Shown one piece after another: positions 48,447 through 58,729 of a stretch of DNA of 64,000 nt. The notes below the pieces were generated by a model. It ran no database searches, was not told the DNA's origin, and worked only from the letters and a program-made list of their open reading frames with translations. Source of the stretch: Azospirillum baldaniorum (lineage in GTDB: Bacteria > Pseudomonadota > Alphaproteobacteria > Azospirillales > Azospirillaceae); the NCBI RefSeq assembly GCF_003119195.2, contig NZ_CP022253.1:328001-392000 (forward strand), in the 5' to 3' direction. The translations under genes were made by a program, and so were the position numbers. Each line of letters starts with the position of its first letter. Position 1 is the stretch's first letter.

Positions 48447-50009
48447 ATGAGCACGACCACCGAACAGCAACCGCCTCGAAGCGACCGATTGGATAGCGAT
48501 CGGTTGGACAGCGATCGGTTGGAACGCCCGGCCGCCGGGGACGCGCCCGTCGCCGCCCCGCCGAAGGCGCAGCGTCGCGCGTCGCGCTCCATGTACCAGA
48601 AGCACGCCAAGGTCTATCCCAAGGCGGTGCACGGACCCTTCCGCCGCATCAAATGGGCGGCGCTGGCGGTTCTCCTGGCGATCTACTACGTGCTGCCCTG
48701 GGTCCGCTGGGACCGCGGGCCGAACGCGCCCGACCAGGCGGTTCTGCTCGACCTCGCCAACCGCCGCTTCTACCTGTTCTTCGTGGAGCTGTGGCCGCAG
48801 CAGATCTACTACCTGACCGGCGCGCTGATCCTGGCGGCGCTGGGCCTCTTCCTGGCGACCTCGCTGGCCGGCCGCGTCTGGTGCGGCTACGCCTGCCCGC
48901 AGACGGTGTGGACCGACCTGTATGTCTGGGTCGAACGGCTGGTCGAGGGCGACCGCGGCGAGCGCATCCGCCTCGACCAGGGTCCCTGGACCGCCCGCAA
49001 GGCCGGGCGCAAGGTGTTGAAGAACCTGATCTGGCTGCTGATCGCCCTGGCGACCGGCGGCGCCTGGATATTCTACTTCACCGACGCCCCGACGCTGCTC
49101 GGCGAGATGCTGTGCTTCGAGGTGTCCTCGACCGCCCTCGGCTTCATCGGCCTGTTCACCGCCACCACCTATCTGCTGGCCGGTTTCGCGCGGGAGCAGG
49201 TCTGCACCTACATGTGCCCGTGGCCGCGCTTCCAGTCGGCGATGATCGACGAGGACAGCCTGATCGTCACCTACCAGGACTGGCGCGGCGAAGGCCGCAG
49301 CCTGATGCGCAAGTCGCAGAGTTGGGAGGAGCGCAGGGCCGAAGGTCTGGGCGACTGCATCGACTGCTTCAACTGCGTCCAGGTCTGCCCCGCCGGCATC
49401 GACATCCGCGACGGTCTGCAGATGCAGTGCATCGGCTGCGGCCTGTGCATCGACGCCTGCGACGAGATCATGACCAAGGTCGGGCGGCCGGCCGGCCTCA
49501 TCAAATTCGACACCCAGACCAGCCAAGTGGCCATCGCCACCGGCGGGCAACCGGTGCCCTTCCGCCTGCTGCGCCCGCGCACGATCCTCTACACGCTGAT
49601 GATGCTGGTCATCGCCGGCGGCATCGGGGTCGGGCTGCTGCTGAAGCCGGGGCTGGACATCAGCGTCCTGCGCGACCGCGCCCCGCTGTTCGTGGCGCTG
49701 TCCGACGGGTCTGTGCGCAACGCCTACACCTTCAAGATCTCCAACATGACCCGCGACCCGCGCGCCTACACGCTGGCGGTGTCCGGCGTGGCGGGGGCCA
49801 GCCTGTCGGTGGCCGGCGACGGTCAGGACGAGCAGGCCGGCACCCAGCGCCTGACCGCCGATCCGGACATGGTGGCGACCTACAGAATTTTCGTGACCGC
49901 GCCGCGCACCGGTTTGCAAGGCGCCTCCCAGCCCCTTACCTTCAGGCTTACCTCGGCCGATGGTGAGGTGGCGACCTATGACTCCGTCTTCATGGGGCCG
50001 GCCAACTGA
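48447..50009 (+). CDS. ccoG: cbb3 oxidase assembly protein CcoG (FixG/RdxA), Fe-S
   Basis: 520 aa polytopic Fe-S protein required for copper delivery to or assembly of the cbb3 oxidase. About five membrane segments; the motif CGYACPQTVWTDLYVW lies between them, and two ferredoxin-type clusters follow: CIDCFNCVQVCPAGID and CIGCGLCIDACD. The C-terminal 120 residues are an Ig-like domain. N-terminal residues 12-26 are SDRLD repeated three times, encoded by a 15-bp tandem. ATG 48447 follows GAGGTC/GAGGGC; ATG 48399 in frame has no ribosome site. Confidence 0.93.
   Translation: MSTTTEQQPPRSDRLDSDRLDSDRLERPAAGDAPVAAPPKAQRRASRSMYQKHAKVYPKAVHGPFRRIKWAALAVLLAIYYVLPWVRWDRGPNAPDQAVLLDLANRRFYLFFVELWPQQIYYLTGALILAALGLFLATSLAGRVWCGYACPQTVWTDLYVWVERLVEGDRGERIRLDQGPWTARKAGRKVLKNLIWLLIALATGGAWIFYFTDAPTLLGEMLCFEVSSTALGFIGLFTATTYLLAGFAREQVCTYMCPWPRFQSAMIDEDSLIVTYQDWRGEGRSLMRKSQSWEERRAEGLGDCIDCFNCVQVCPAGIDIRDGLQMQCIGCGLCIDACDEIMTKVGRPAGLIKFDTQTSQVAIATGGQPVPFRLLRPRTILYTLMMLVIAGGIGVGLLLKPGLDISVLRDRAPLFVALSDGSVRNAYTFKISNMTRDPRAYTLAVSGVAGASLSVAGDGQDEQAGTQRLTADPDMVATYRIFVTAPRTGLQGASQPLTFRLTSADGEVATYDSVFMGPAN
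48481..48525. repeat. 15-bp tandem repeat inside ccoG
   Basis: GCGACCGATTGGATA, GCGATCGGTTGGACA and GCGATCGGTTGGAAC in a row, encoding SDRLD-type units at the unstructured N-terminus. Period is a multiple of three, so the frame is kept. Confidence 0.85.
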
Positions 50010-50055
50010 TCCCGACCGGCTCTTCGCGCTGCATTCACCAAAGGTCAAGACGACG

Positions 50056-50580
50056 ATGACGCTGTCCACCGACGCCGGAACCCGCCGCACCCCGCCCCGC
50101 CGGAACGGCCGCCAGCCCGGCTGGTACATCCCCTGGATCTTCGTGGCCGGATTCGCCGTCGTGATCGCGGTCAACGGCGTGATGCTGCACTTCGCCCTGT
50201 CGAGCTGGACCGGCGTCCAGACCGAGCAGCATTTCATGAAGGGCCTGAAATACAACGAGGATCTGGCCGGCGCCCGCGCCCAGGCCGAGCGCGGCTGGAA
50301 GGTCGCCACCGACTTCACCAGCACCGAGGCGCAGAAGGGCATCCTGGCGCTGACGCTGCACGACAAGTACGGCAACCTGCTGAAGGACGCCGAGGTGAAG
50401 GTCGCCTTCATCCGCCCGACCAGCGAGGGCCACGACGTGCGCCTCGACCTGCCCTATCTGGGCGAGGGCCGCTTCGCCGCCCCGGTGACGCTGCCGCTGC
50501 CCGGCCAGTGGGACCTGCGCGTGGAAATCCACCACGCCACGGGCGACTACCAGGACGAACAGCGCCTCTTCGTCAAGTAA
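50056..50580 (+). CDS. ccoH: cbb3 oxidase assembly protein CcoH (FixH)
   Basis: 174 aa. One N-terminal membrane helix (YIPWIFVAGFAVVIAVNGVMLHFAL), then the FixH periplasmic domain with GVQTEQHFMKGLKYNE and TLHDKYGNLLKDAEV. The C-terminal strands end DYQDEQRLFVK. FixH stabilises the oxidase complex. ATG 50056 is the family start; a TTG/ATG further 5' lies inside ccoG. ccoG ends 46 bp earlier. The stop codon is embedded in a 15-bp tandem repeat. Confidence 0.9.
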   Translation: MTLSTDAGTRRTPPRRNGRQPGWYIPWIFVAGFAVVIAVNGVMLHFALSSWTGVQTEQHFMKGLKYNEDLAGARAQAERGWKVATDFTSTEAQKGILALTLHDKYGNLLKDAEVKVAFIRPTSEGHDVRLDLPYLGEGRFAAPVTLPLPGQWDLRVEIHHATGDYQDEQRLFVK

Positions 50581-50619
50581 GCGTCCCCCAAGTAAGCGTC
50601 CCCCAAGTAAGCGCCCATC
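50575..50619. repeat. 15-bp tandem repeat at the ccoH stop
   Basis: AAGTAAGCGTCCCCC twice, then a third partial copy, so the last Lys codon and TAA of ccoH are repeated downstream. Only the first TAA is used. Confidence 0.8.
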
Positions 50620-50658
50620 GAACGGGCGCACGGCACACCAGCACACGGGTTTCGTGAC

Positions 50659-53142
50659 ATGACCGTCTGCCTCCACTGCGGGCAGGAGCATCCCGAGGGC
50701 ACCGGCACCACCGCCTCCGACGGCGCCGGCCCCTTCTGCTGCACCGGCTGCGCGGCGGCCTACGACCTCGTCCGCGGGCTCGGGCTGGAACGCTACTACG
50801 AGCGGCGTTGCGTCGATCCCGCCGCCCGGCCCCTGCGCCCCGACGGCGAGGCGCCGCCGCTCGACTACGCCCCCCACGCCAGGCCGGGAGCCGACGGCAC
50901 CGCCTCGCTGCACCTGATGATCGACGGGCTGCAATGCGCGGCCTGCGTCTGGCTGATCGAGACGGCGCTGGCCCGCCAGCCGGGGGTGACGCACGCGCGG
51001 CTGAACATGACGACGCGCCGCCTCTCGGTGACGTGGCGCGCGGCCGAGACCGACGCCAACACGGTCGTCGACACCGTCGCCCGCATCGGCTACCGCGCCG
51101 TGCCCTTCGACCCGGAGCGGCTGGGCGACGCCCAGGCGAAGACGGAGAAGGAGCTTCTGCGCGCGCTGGCCGTCGCCGGATTCGGCGCCAGCAACGTCAT
51201 GCTGCTGTCGGTGTCGGTCTGGGCCGGGCACGCGACGGGCATGGGCTCCGCCACCCGCGACCTGATGCACTGGCTGTCGGCGCTGGTCTGCATGCCGGCC
51301 ATCGCCTACGCCCTGCGGCCCTTCGCGCGCTCCGCCTTCCAGGCGCTGCGCCGCGGGCGCACGAACATGGACGTGCCGATCACCATCGGCGTCCTGCTCG
51401 CCACCAGCATGAGCCTGTTCGAGACCATCAACAGCGGCCAGCACGCCTATTTCGACGGCGCGATGATGCTGCTGTTCTTCCTGCTGATCGGCCGCTACCT
51501 CGACCAGCGGGCGCGCGGCCGGGCGCGCTCGGCGGCGGAACAGCTTCTCGGCCTGCACGCCACCTCGGTGACCGTGCTCAACGAGGACGGGCGCAGCGCC
51601 ATCGTCCCGCCGGATCAGGTCAGCCCCGGCTCCACCATCCTGGTGGCGGTGGGCGAGCGGGTCGCGGTCGACGGCACGGTGGCCGACGGCGTGTCCGACC
51701 TCGACACCGCCCTGATCACCGGCGAGACGGTGCCGGGCAGCGTGCGCCCCGGCGACCGCGTGTTCGCCGGCATGCTGAACCTCACCGCCCCGCTGCGCGT
51801 GACCGTCACCGCGGTGGGCGAGGGCACGCTGCTGGCCGAGATCGTCCGGCTGATGGAGGTGGCGGAGCAGGGCCGCGCCAAATACGTCGCCATCGCCGAC
51901 CGGGTGTCGCGCCATTACGCCCCGGTCGTCCATGTGGCGGCGCTGGGCACCTTCCTGGGCTGGCTGCTGCTCGGCGGGCTGCCCTGGCAGGATTCGCTGA
52001 TGAACGCCGTTGCCGTGCTGATCATCACCTGCCCCTGCGCGCTGGCGCTCGCCGTGCCGGTGGTGCAGGTGATCGCCAGCGGGCGGCTGATGAGGCAGGG
52101 CATCCTGCTGAAGACCGCCACGGCGCTGGAGCGGCTGGCCGTCATCGACACGGTGGTCTTCGACAAGACCGGCACGCTGACCGAGGGGCGGCCCGTTCCG
52201 CAGCTCGACGGCGTGGCCGAGGACGACCTGCGCCTCGCCGCGGCGCTCGCCGGGGCCAGCCGCCACCCGCTGGCCCGCGCCCTGACCCGCGCGCTGCCCA
52301 ATGTTCCCGTCGCCGCCGGCGTGCGCGAGATTCCCGGCGCCGGCCTCGCCCTGGATGGCCCAGCCCTGAATGGCTTTGGGGGGGAGATCCGGCTGGGCAG
52401 CCGTGCCTTCACCGGCGCGCCGGACGCGGCGGAGGACGCCGCGGGACCGGAGCTGTGGCTGGCCCGCCCCGGCGCCGCGCCGGTCCGCATCACCTTCCTC
52501 GACGCGCCGCGCGCCGACGCCGCGGCGGTGGTGCGCGGGCTGAAGGCGCGGGGCCTGGACGTCCGGCTGCTGTCCGGCGACCGCCGCGGCGCCGTGGCCG
52601 CGGTGGCTGCGCAGCTGGGCATCGAGGACTGGCGGGCCGGCCAGACGCCCGCCGACAAGACCGCCGTTCTGGACGCGCTCGCCGCCGAGGGCCGCAAGGT
52701 GCTGATGGTCGGCGACGGGCTGAACGACGCCCCGGCTCTGGCCGCGGCCAGCGTGTCGATGTCGCCGTCCACCGCGGTGGACGTCAGCCAGACCGCCGCC
52801 GACGTGGTGTTCCAGGGCCGCCGCCTGCGCCCCATCCTGGAGGCGTTCGAGGTGTCCCGCCGCTCCGGACGGCTGGTGCGCCAGAATTTCGGCATCGCGC
52901 TGGTCTACAACCTGTTCGCGGTGCCCATCGCCATGGCGGGCATGCTGACGCCGCTGCTGGCGGCGCTGGCCATGTCCTCCTCCTCCCTGATCGTTATCGC
53001 CAACGCCCTGCGGCTCAGCCGCGGCGCGGTGACCAAGGACCTGACCGATGACCGAGCTTCTCTATCTGATCGCGATCGCGCTGAGCCTGGGGCTGATGGG
53101 CCTGGGGGCGTTCCTGTGGGCTCTCAAGTCCGGGCAGTTTGA
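50659..53142 (+). CDS. ccoI: Copper-transporting P-type ATPase CcoI (FixI)
   Basis: 827 aa Cu+-ATPase that supplies copper to the cbb3 oxidase. A Cys-rich N-terminus (TVCLHCGQEHPEG, FCCTGCAAAYDLV) precedes an HMA domain with GLQCAACVWLIE. Transport motif ITCPCALALAVP, phosphorylation site FDKTGTLTEG and the hinge GDGLNDAPALAAA are intact; eight membrane segments. The C-terminal 33 residues (after NALRLSRGAVTKDLTDD) run through the start of ccoS with no family similarity, because the frame lacks the expected ATGA-type overlap stop. See findings. Confidence 0.93.
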   Translation: MTVCLHCGQEHPEGTGTTASDGAGPFCCTGCAAAYDLVRGLGLERYYERRCVDPAARPLRPDGEAPPLDYAPHARPGADGTASLHLMIDGLQCAACVWLIETALARQPGVTHARLNMTTRRLSVTWRAAETDANTVVDTVARIGYRAVPFDPERLGDAQAKTEKELLRALAVAGFGASNVMLLSVSVWAGHATGMGSATRDLMHWLSALVCMPAIAYALRPFARSAFQALRRGRTNMDVPITIGVLLATSMSLFETINSGQHAYFDGAMMLLFFLLIGRYLDQRARGRARSAAEQLLGLHATSVTVLNEDGRSAIVPPDQVSPGSTILVAVGERVAVDGTVADGVSDLDTALITGETVPGSVRPGDRVFAGMLNLTAPLRVTVTAVGEGTLLAEIVRLMEVAEQGRAKYVAIADRVSRHYAPVVHVAALGTFLGWLLLGGLPWQDSLMNAVAVLIITCPCALALAVPVVQVIASGRLMRQGILLKTATALERLAVIDTVVFDKTGTLTEGRPVPQLDGVAEDDLRLAAALAGASRHPLARALTRALPNVPVAAGVREIPGAGLALDGPALNGFGGEIRLGSRAFTGAPDAAEDAAGPELWLARPGAAPVRITFLDAPRADAAAVVRGLKARGLDVRLLSGDRRGAVAAVAAQLGIEDWRAGQTPADKTAVLDALAAEGRKVLMVGDGLNDAPALAAASVSMSPSTAVDVSQTAADVVFQGRRLRPILEAFEVSRRSGRLVRQNFGIALVYNLFAVPIAMAGMLTPLLAALAMSSSSLIVIANALRLSRGAVTKDLTDDRASLSDRDRAEPGADGPGGVPVGSQVRAV

Positions 53143-53233
53143 CGATCTGGACGGGGCCGCCCACCGCATCCTGTTCGACGACGAGCCGCCGCGCCCGAAC
53201 GCCGAGCCGTCGGCCCCGCCCAAAGGGCGCTGA
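53048..53233 (+). CDS. ccoS: cbb3-type oxidase assembly protein CcoS (FixS)
   Basis: 61 aa single-helix protein: MTELLYLIAIALSLGLMGLG, then FLWALKSGQFDDLDGAAHRIL, the hallmark of CcoS, needed for cofactor insertion. It starts inside the 3' end of ccoI (95 bp overlap in another frame) and ends in a Pro-rich tail. Usual last gene of ccoGHIS. Confidence 0.92.
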   Translation: MTELLYLIAIALSLGLMGLGAFLWALKSGQFDDLDGAAHRILFDDEPPRPNAEPSAPPKGR

Positions 53234-53366
53234 TCGGCCGCTCCGGCGGGCCGCTCATAAGGCATTCGTATGGCAATTCGGCCACGGCCCCTGTGAGCAC
53301 CGTTGCGAAACAGACCGAATATGACGATTATGGGGGGCGTTGTACGGCTAAGGGTTGGGTCATGCC

Positions 53367-54104
53367 ATGCCACCCTTTGACATGGGGCGCGCCCGCGAAA
53401 AGGGCGCGGCGAGTGAAATGAATCCCTGTGGGGCCTGTCCCGTGCGCAGTCTGACCGTCTGCGCCGCTCTGGACCCCGAGGAACTGCGCCGTCTCGCCGA
53501 CATCCTGCAGACATCCCGCGTCGAAGCCGGCCAAACCCTGTTCAGCGAAGGCGACGCGGCGGACGCGCTCTACAACGTCACCGCCGGCACCGTGAAGCTT
53601 TACAAGCTGTTGCCGGACGGGCGCCGCCAGATCACCGGCTTCCTCGTCACCGGCGACTTCCTGGGGCTGGCCGTCAACGAGAGCTACGCCTACACGGCGG
53701 AGACGGTCACGGCGGCGACGCTCTGCCGCTTCCCGCGCAAGAAGATCGACGCGCTGATGGACGAGTTCCCGAAGATGCAGCGCCGTCTCTTCTCCATGGC
53801 CTCGAACGAGCTGGCGGCGGCGCAGGACCAGATGCTCCTGCTCGGCCGCAAGACGGCGAAGGAGAAGATCTGCTCCTTCCTGCTGATGCTGTCCCAGCGC
53901 GCCGCCCGGCGCGGGCACAAGGAAAACCCCGTCTACGTGCCGATGAGCCGGGCCGACATCGCCGATTACCTGGGCCTGACCACCGAGACGGTCAGCCGCA
54001 CCTTCACCCAGCTGAAGACCGCCGGCGTGATCTCGCTGCAGGAAGGCAACAAGGTCCTGATCAGCGACATGGACGCCATCTACGACATGGCCGAGGGCTG
54101 CTGA
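53367..54104 (+). CDS. Crp/Fnr-family oxygen-responsive regulator (FnrN/FixK type)
   Basis: About 245 aa transcription factor. N-terminal cysteines CGACPVRSLTVC (C-x2-C-x7-C) plus a central cysteine in AATLCRFPRKK are those that ligate the oxygen-labile 4Fe-4S cluster of Fnr. The cAMP-type sensor domain runs to about residue 150, followed by a dimer helix and the HTH VPMSRADIADYLGLTTETVSRTFTQLK, which recognises TTGAT-N4-ATCAA. Three in-frame ATGs (53367, 53382, 53418) are possible. I saw no FNR box in its own upstream region. It probably controls the two cco operons beside it. Confidence 0.88.
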   Translation: MPPFDMGRAREKGAASEMNPCGACPVRSLTVCAALDPEELRRLADILQTSRVEAGQTLFSEGDAADALYNVTAGTVKLYKLLPDGRRQITGFLVTGDFLGLAVNESYAYTAETVTAATLCRFPRKKIDALMDEFPKMQRRLFSMASNELAAAQDQMLLLGRKTAKEKICSFLLMLSQRAARRGHKENPVYVPMSRADIADYLGLTTETVSRTFTQLKTAGVISLQEGNKVLISDMDAIYDMAEGC

Positions 54105-54123
54105 GCTTCCTTTCGGGCACGGA

Positions 54124-54140
54124 ATGATCGCTTCGATCAT
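54124..54140. promoter_or_regulatory. Perfect palindrome after the Fnr-type gene
   Basis: ATGATCG-CTT-CGATCAT. The half-sites are too far apart for an FNR box, and no T-tract follows, so it could be a weak terminator or the site of another regulator upstream of maeB. Confidence 0.4.
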
Positions 54141-54323
54141 CGTTCGTGATCTGATATGTCGTATTCCAGGAAAAATTCGCATCTTTCGTGCGATCCCGCT
54201 CTGGCGGGACGCGCCCGCGCGGGCTAACATCCGCCGCCCGACCGGCCGGAACCGAAAAACAACAACGACGGCCGGCCCAAAGAAGAACGGCTGCAACAGC
54301 CTACGCTCAGGAACCGAACCCCG

Positions 54324-56594
<2,271 letters not shown>

Positions 56595-56724
56595 GCGAAG
56601 GGCGGGCCGGGCAACGCCTTAATGGAGGACGTGCCTGAAATCCCCTCTCCCCTCCGGGGAGAGGGTTAGGGTGAGGGGGGTGCGCTTTTGCCGGACGCTC
56701 CGCCACGCGCAACCCCCTCACCGG

Positions 56725-56790
56725 CTCTCAGCGGATGCCAGAGGCATCCGCCTGCCGCCGTCAGCGCTGGCCAGAGGCCAGCGCGAGAGG
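56725..56790. repeat. Cloverleaf-like small insertion, copy 1 (66 bp)
   Basis: Outer stem CTCTC/GAGAG. Arm 1: stem GCGGATGCC with loop AGA and its complement (56731-56751). Linker CTGCCGCCGTCA. Arm 2: stem GCGCTGGCC with loop AGA and its complement (56764-56784). All pairs are perfect. Confidence 0.75.
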
Positions 56791-56812
56791 CCCTCCGGGC
56801 CACCCTCTCCCC

Positions 56813-56872
56813 GCTCTCGGCGGACCGAAGGTCCGCCTGTCGCGTCAGCGCAAACGAAGTTTGCGCGTGAGC
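56813..56872. repeat. Cloverleaf-like small insertion, copy 2 (60 bp)
   Basis: Outer stem GCTCTC/GTGAGC (5 of 6 pairs). Arm 1: stem GGCGGACC with loop GAA (56819-56837). Linker about CTGTCGCGTCA. Arm 2: stem GCGCAAAC with loop GAA (56848-56866). Arm bases near the outer ends match copy 1, while arm tips differ but still pair. Confidence 0.75.
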
Positions 56873-57031
56873 GGAGGGGAGAGGGCTATGAAGGATGCCT
56901 TCGCTCGCTTCGGGCATGTCCCCGGCTCGCGCGTTAATCTTTTGTGACGCCCGCTCACCGGCTTGCGGGATGGTGTAAAAGCGGAGTTCCGTCTCCAAGA
57001 CCGTCCGCGTGACGCACGAGAAGCGCCGTCC

Positions 57032-58537
57032 ATGACTCCCAAGCCGATGCCGCCCCTCCGGTTGATCCTTGCCGCCGCGCTGGTGCTGGCGCCGCTGCTG
57101 CCGGCCCTGTGGGGGCTGTGGCGGCAGGGGACGATCGGGCCGCTGGTGGCGATGCTGGGCGGGCTGGCCGGGATCGGCGGGGTGGCGCTGATGGTCCAGC
57201 TCTATGTCCGCGACCTGCGGACGGTGGCCGCCCACGCGGCACAGCTCGCCGCTGGCCCGACGGAGGCGGTCCCGCCCTTGCCCGTCACCGCCTCCCGCCC
57301 GGTGCGGGCGGCGGCGGCGGCGGCGGTGCGGCTGCACCGGGTGATGAACGCCCGCACCGAACTGGCGCTGGCCCAGCTCGAAGCCAACGAATCCATCATC
57401 GAGGCGCTGCACGACCCTCTGGTGCTGGTCGGGGCGGAACGGCAGGTGGCGCGGGCCAACCAGGCGGCGCGCGCCCTGTTCGGCGACCGCATCCTCGACC
57501 GTGACCTTGCCGCCTCGCTGCGCAACCCGGCGGTTCTGGAGGCGGTGGACGCCGTGCTGAAGGGCGGCGCTTCGCGCATCCTGGAATTCAGCCTGCCGGT
57601 GCCGGTGGAGCGCATGTTCGAGGTGCGGGTCAAGCCCTTCCAGCGGCGCGTTCCCCGCCCGGCCCCCGGCGAGGACGGGGTGCCCGCCGGAACCGTGCCG
57701 GGGCGGATGGTCATCCTGACGCTGCACGACATCACCGCGCTGCGCCGGTCGGAGCAGATGCGCGCCGACTTCATCGCCAACGCCAGCCACGAGTTGCGCA
57801 CGCCGCTGTCCTCCCTGCTCGGCTTCATCGAGACGCTGCGCGGCCCCGCCCGCGAGGATCTGGAGGCGCACGAGCGCTTCCTGTCGATCATGCAGGACCA
57901 GGCCAGCCGCATGGCCCGCCTCGTCAACGACCTGCTGTCGCTGTCGCGGATCGAGCTGGACGAGCACATGCCGCCCGCCGGCAAGGTCGACGTGCTGGAT
58001 CGGCTGGACGGGGTGATGGCGGCGCTGGAGCTGAAGGCGGCCAGCCGCCGCATCCGCCTGACGCTGGAGGCGCCGGACGGCCTGCCCGCGGTGGTCGGCG
58101 ACGAGGACCAGCTCACCCAGGTCTTCCAGAACCTCGTCAGCAACGCGATCAAATACACGCGCGAGAACACCGACGTGACCGTCGCCGTGTCGCTCGCCGA
58201 CGGCGTGGCGGTCGGGGTGTCCGGCCCGGCGGGACGCGGCGGGCGGGGGATGCAAATGGTCGCCGTCGCCGTGCGCGACCAGGGGGAGGGCATCGCCCGC
58301 ACCCACCTGCCGCGCCTGACCGAGCGCTTCTACCGCGTCGACGCCGCGCGGTCGCGGGCGATGGGCGGCACCGGGCTGGGGCTGGCCATCGTCAAGCACA
58401 TCGTGAACCGCCACCGCGGCCGCCTGACCATCGAAAGCGCGGTCGGGGTGGGCAGCACCTTCACGGTCTATCTGCCCGCCGCGTCGGAGGAGTCGGGAGA
58501 GGGGCGCGCCGCGGAGCCGGTGCGGCGCCAAGCCTAG
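57032..58537 (+). CDS. phoR: Phosphate regulon sensor histidine kinase PhoR
   Basis: 501 aa membrane kinase of the PhoR/PhoB system. Two N-terminal helices (LILAAALVLAPLLPALWGL and MLGGLAGIGGVALMVQ) make a membrane anchor with almost no periplasmic loop, as expected for PhoR. A PAS-like domain (SIIEALHDPLVLVGAERQVARANQAARALFG) is followed by the phospho-acceptor His in NASHELRTPLSSLLGF and the ATPase motifs NLVSNAIKYTREN, DQGEGI and GGTGLGLAIVKH. Next to the pst operon; phoB is presumably beyond phoU. Start ATG 57032 has a weak ribosome site. Confidence 0.93.
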   Translation: MTPKPMPPLRLILAAALVLAPLLPALWGLWRQGTIGPLVAMLGGLAGIGGVALMVQLYVRDLRTVAAHAAQLAAGPTEAVPPLPVTASRPVRAAAAAAVRLHRVMNARTELALAQLEANESIIEALHDPLVLVGAERQVARANQAARALFGDRILDRDLAASLRNPAVLEAVDAVLKGGASRILEFSLPVPVERMFEVRVKPFQRRVPRPAPGEDGVPAGTVPGRMVILTLHDITALRRSEQMRADFIANASHELRTPLSSLLGFIETLRGPAREDLEAHERFLSIMQDQASRMARLVNDLLSLSRIELDEHMPPAGKVDVLDRLDGVMAALELKAASRRIRLTLEAPDGLPAVVGDEDQLTQVFQNLVSNAIKYTRENTDVTVAVSLADGVAVGVSGPAGRGGRGMQMVAVAVRDQGEGIARTHLPRLTERFYRVDAARSRAMGGTGLGLAIVKHIVNRHRGRLTIESAVGVGSTFTVYLPAASEESGEGRAAEPVRRQA

Positions 58538-58578
58538 AGGTTGCGGTTACCCCCCATCGGCGTGACCGAAAGTGGGCG

Positions 58579-58607
58579 TCGTCATGAAACTGTCATAAAA
58601 CCGTAAT
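58579..58607 (+). promoter_or_regulatory. Pho box upstream of pstS
   Basis: Three 7-mers at 11-bp spacing: TCGTCAT (58579-58585), CTGTCAT (58590-58596) and CCGTAAT (58601-58607), each followed by an A-rich tetramer. This is the PhoB-binding pattern (CTGTCATANAWCTGTCAY). It lies 122 bp before the pstS start. Confidence 0.8.
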
Positions 58608-58729
58608 CAGCGCGTCGCGGACCCCGACTAGTGTCCGCCCCGCAAGCCGCCCGCCCCTGGGGGAAGCGGCACGGGGTTGAACCATCGCGTTCCCCGGCAA
58701 AGGGGCAACCGGACCATCGGAGGGATACC

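Larger units (their letters stand above)
56642..56885. repeat. 118-bp palindromic element, copy 2, expanded by two insertions
   Basis: Same order of blocks as copy 1 (33012-33129), but split by two units of 66 bp (56725-56790) and 60 bp (56813-56872). Without them it would be about 118 bp and almost identical to copy 1. The insertion points are CCGG|CCCTCC and CCCC|GGAGG in the parent element. Confidence 0.85.
56595..57031. other. maeB-phoR intergenic region, repeat-rich, no gene
   Basis: 437 bp filled by an expanded copy of the 118-bp palindromic element (56642-56885) and ending in the phoR leader. Short open frames through the repeats have no start context or coding bias and are set aside. 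Confidence 0.7.

Noticed and set aside
48481..48525. CRISPR-like array
   Set aside because: Units are contiguous with no spacers and encode protein.
47061..50411. Minus-strand open frame of about 1116 codons opposite ccoQPGH
   Set aside because: Antisense of well-recognised cco genes; composition of the sequence is that of a shadow frame.
54124..54140. FNR box between the Fnr-type gene and maeB
   Set aside because: TGAT and ATCA are 7 bp apart instead of 4.
56671..56947. Small open frames in the repeat region before phoR
   Set aside because: They run through palindromic repeats; composition and starts are not those of genes.
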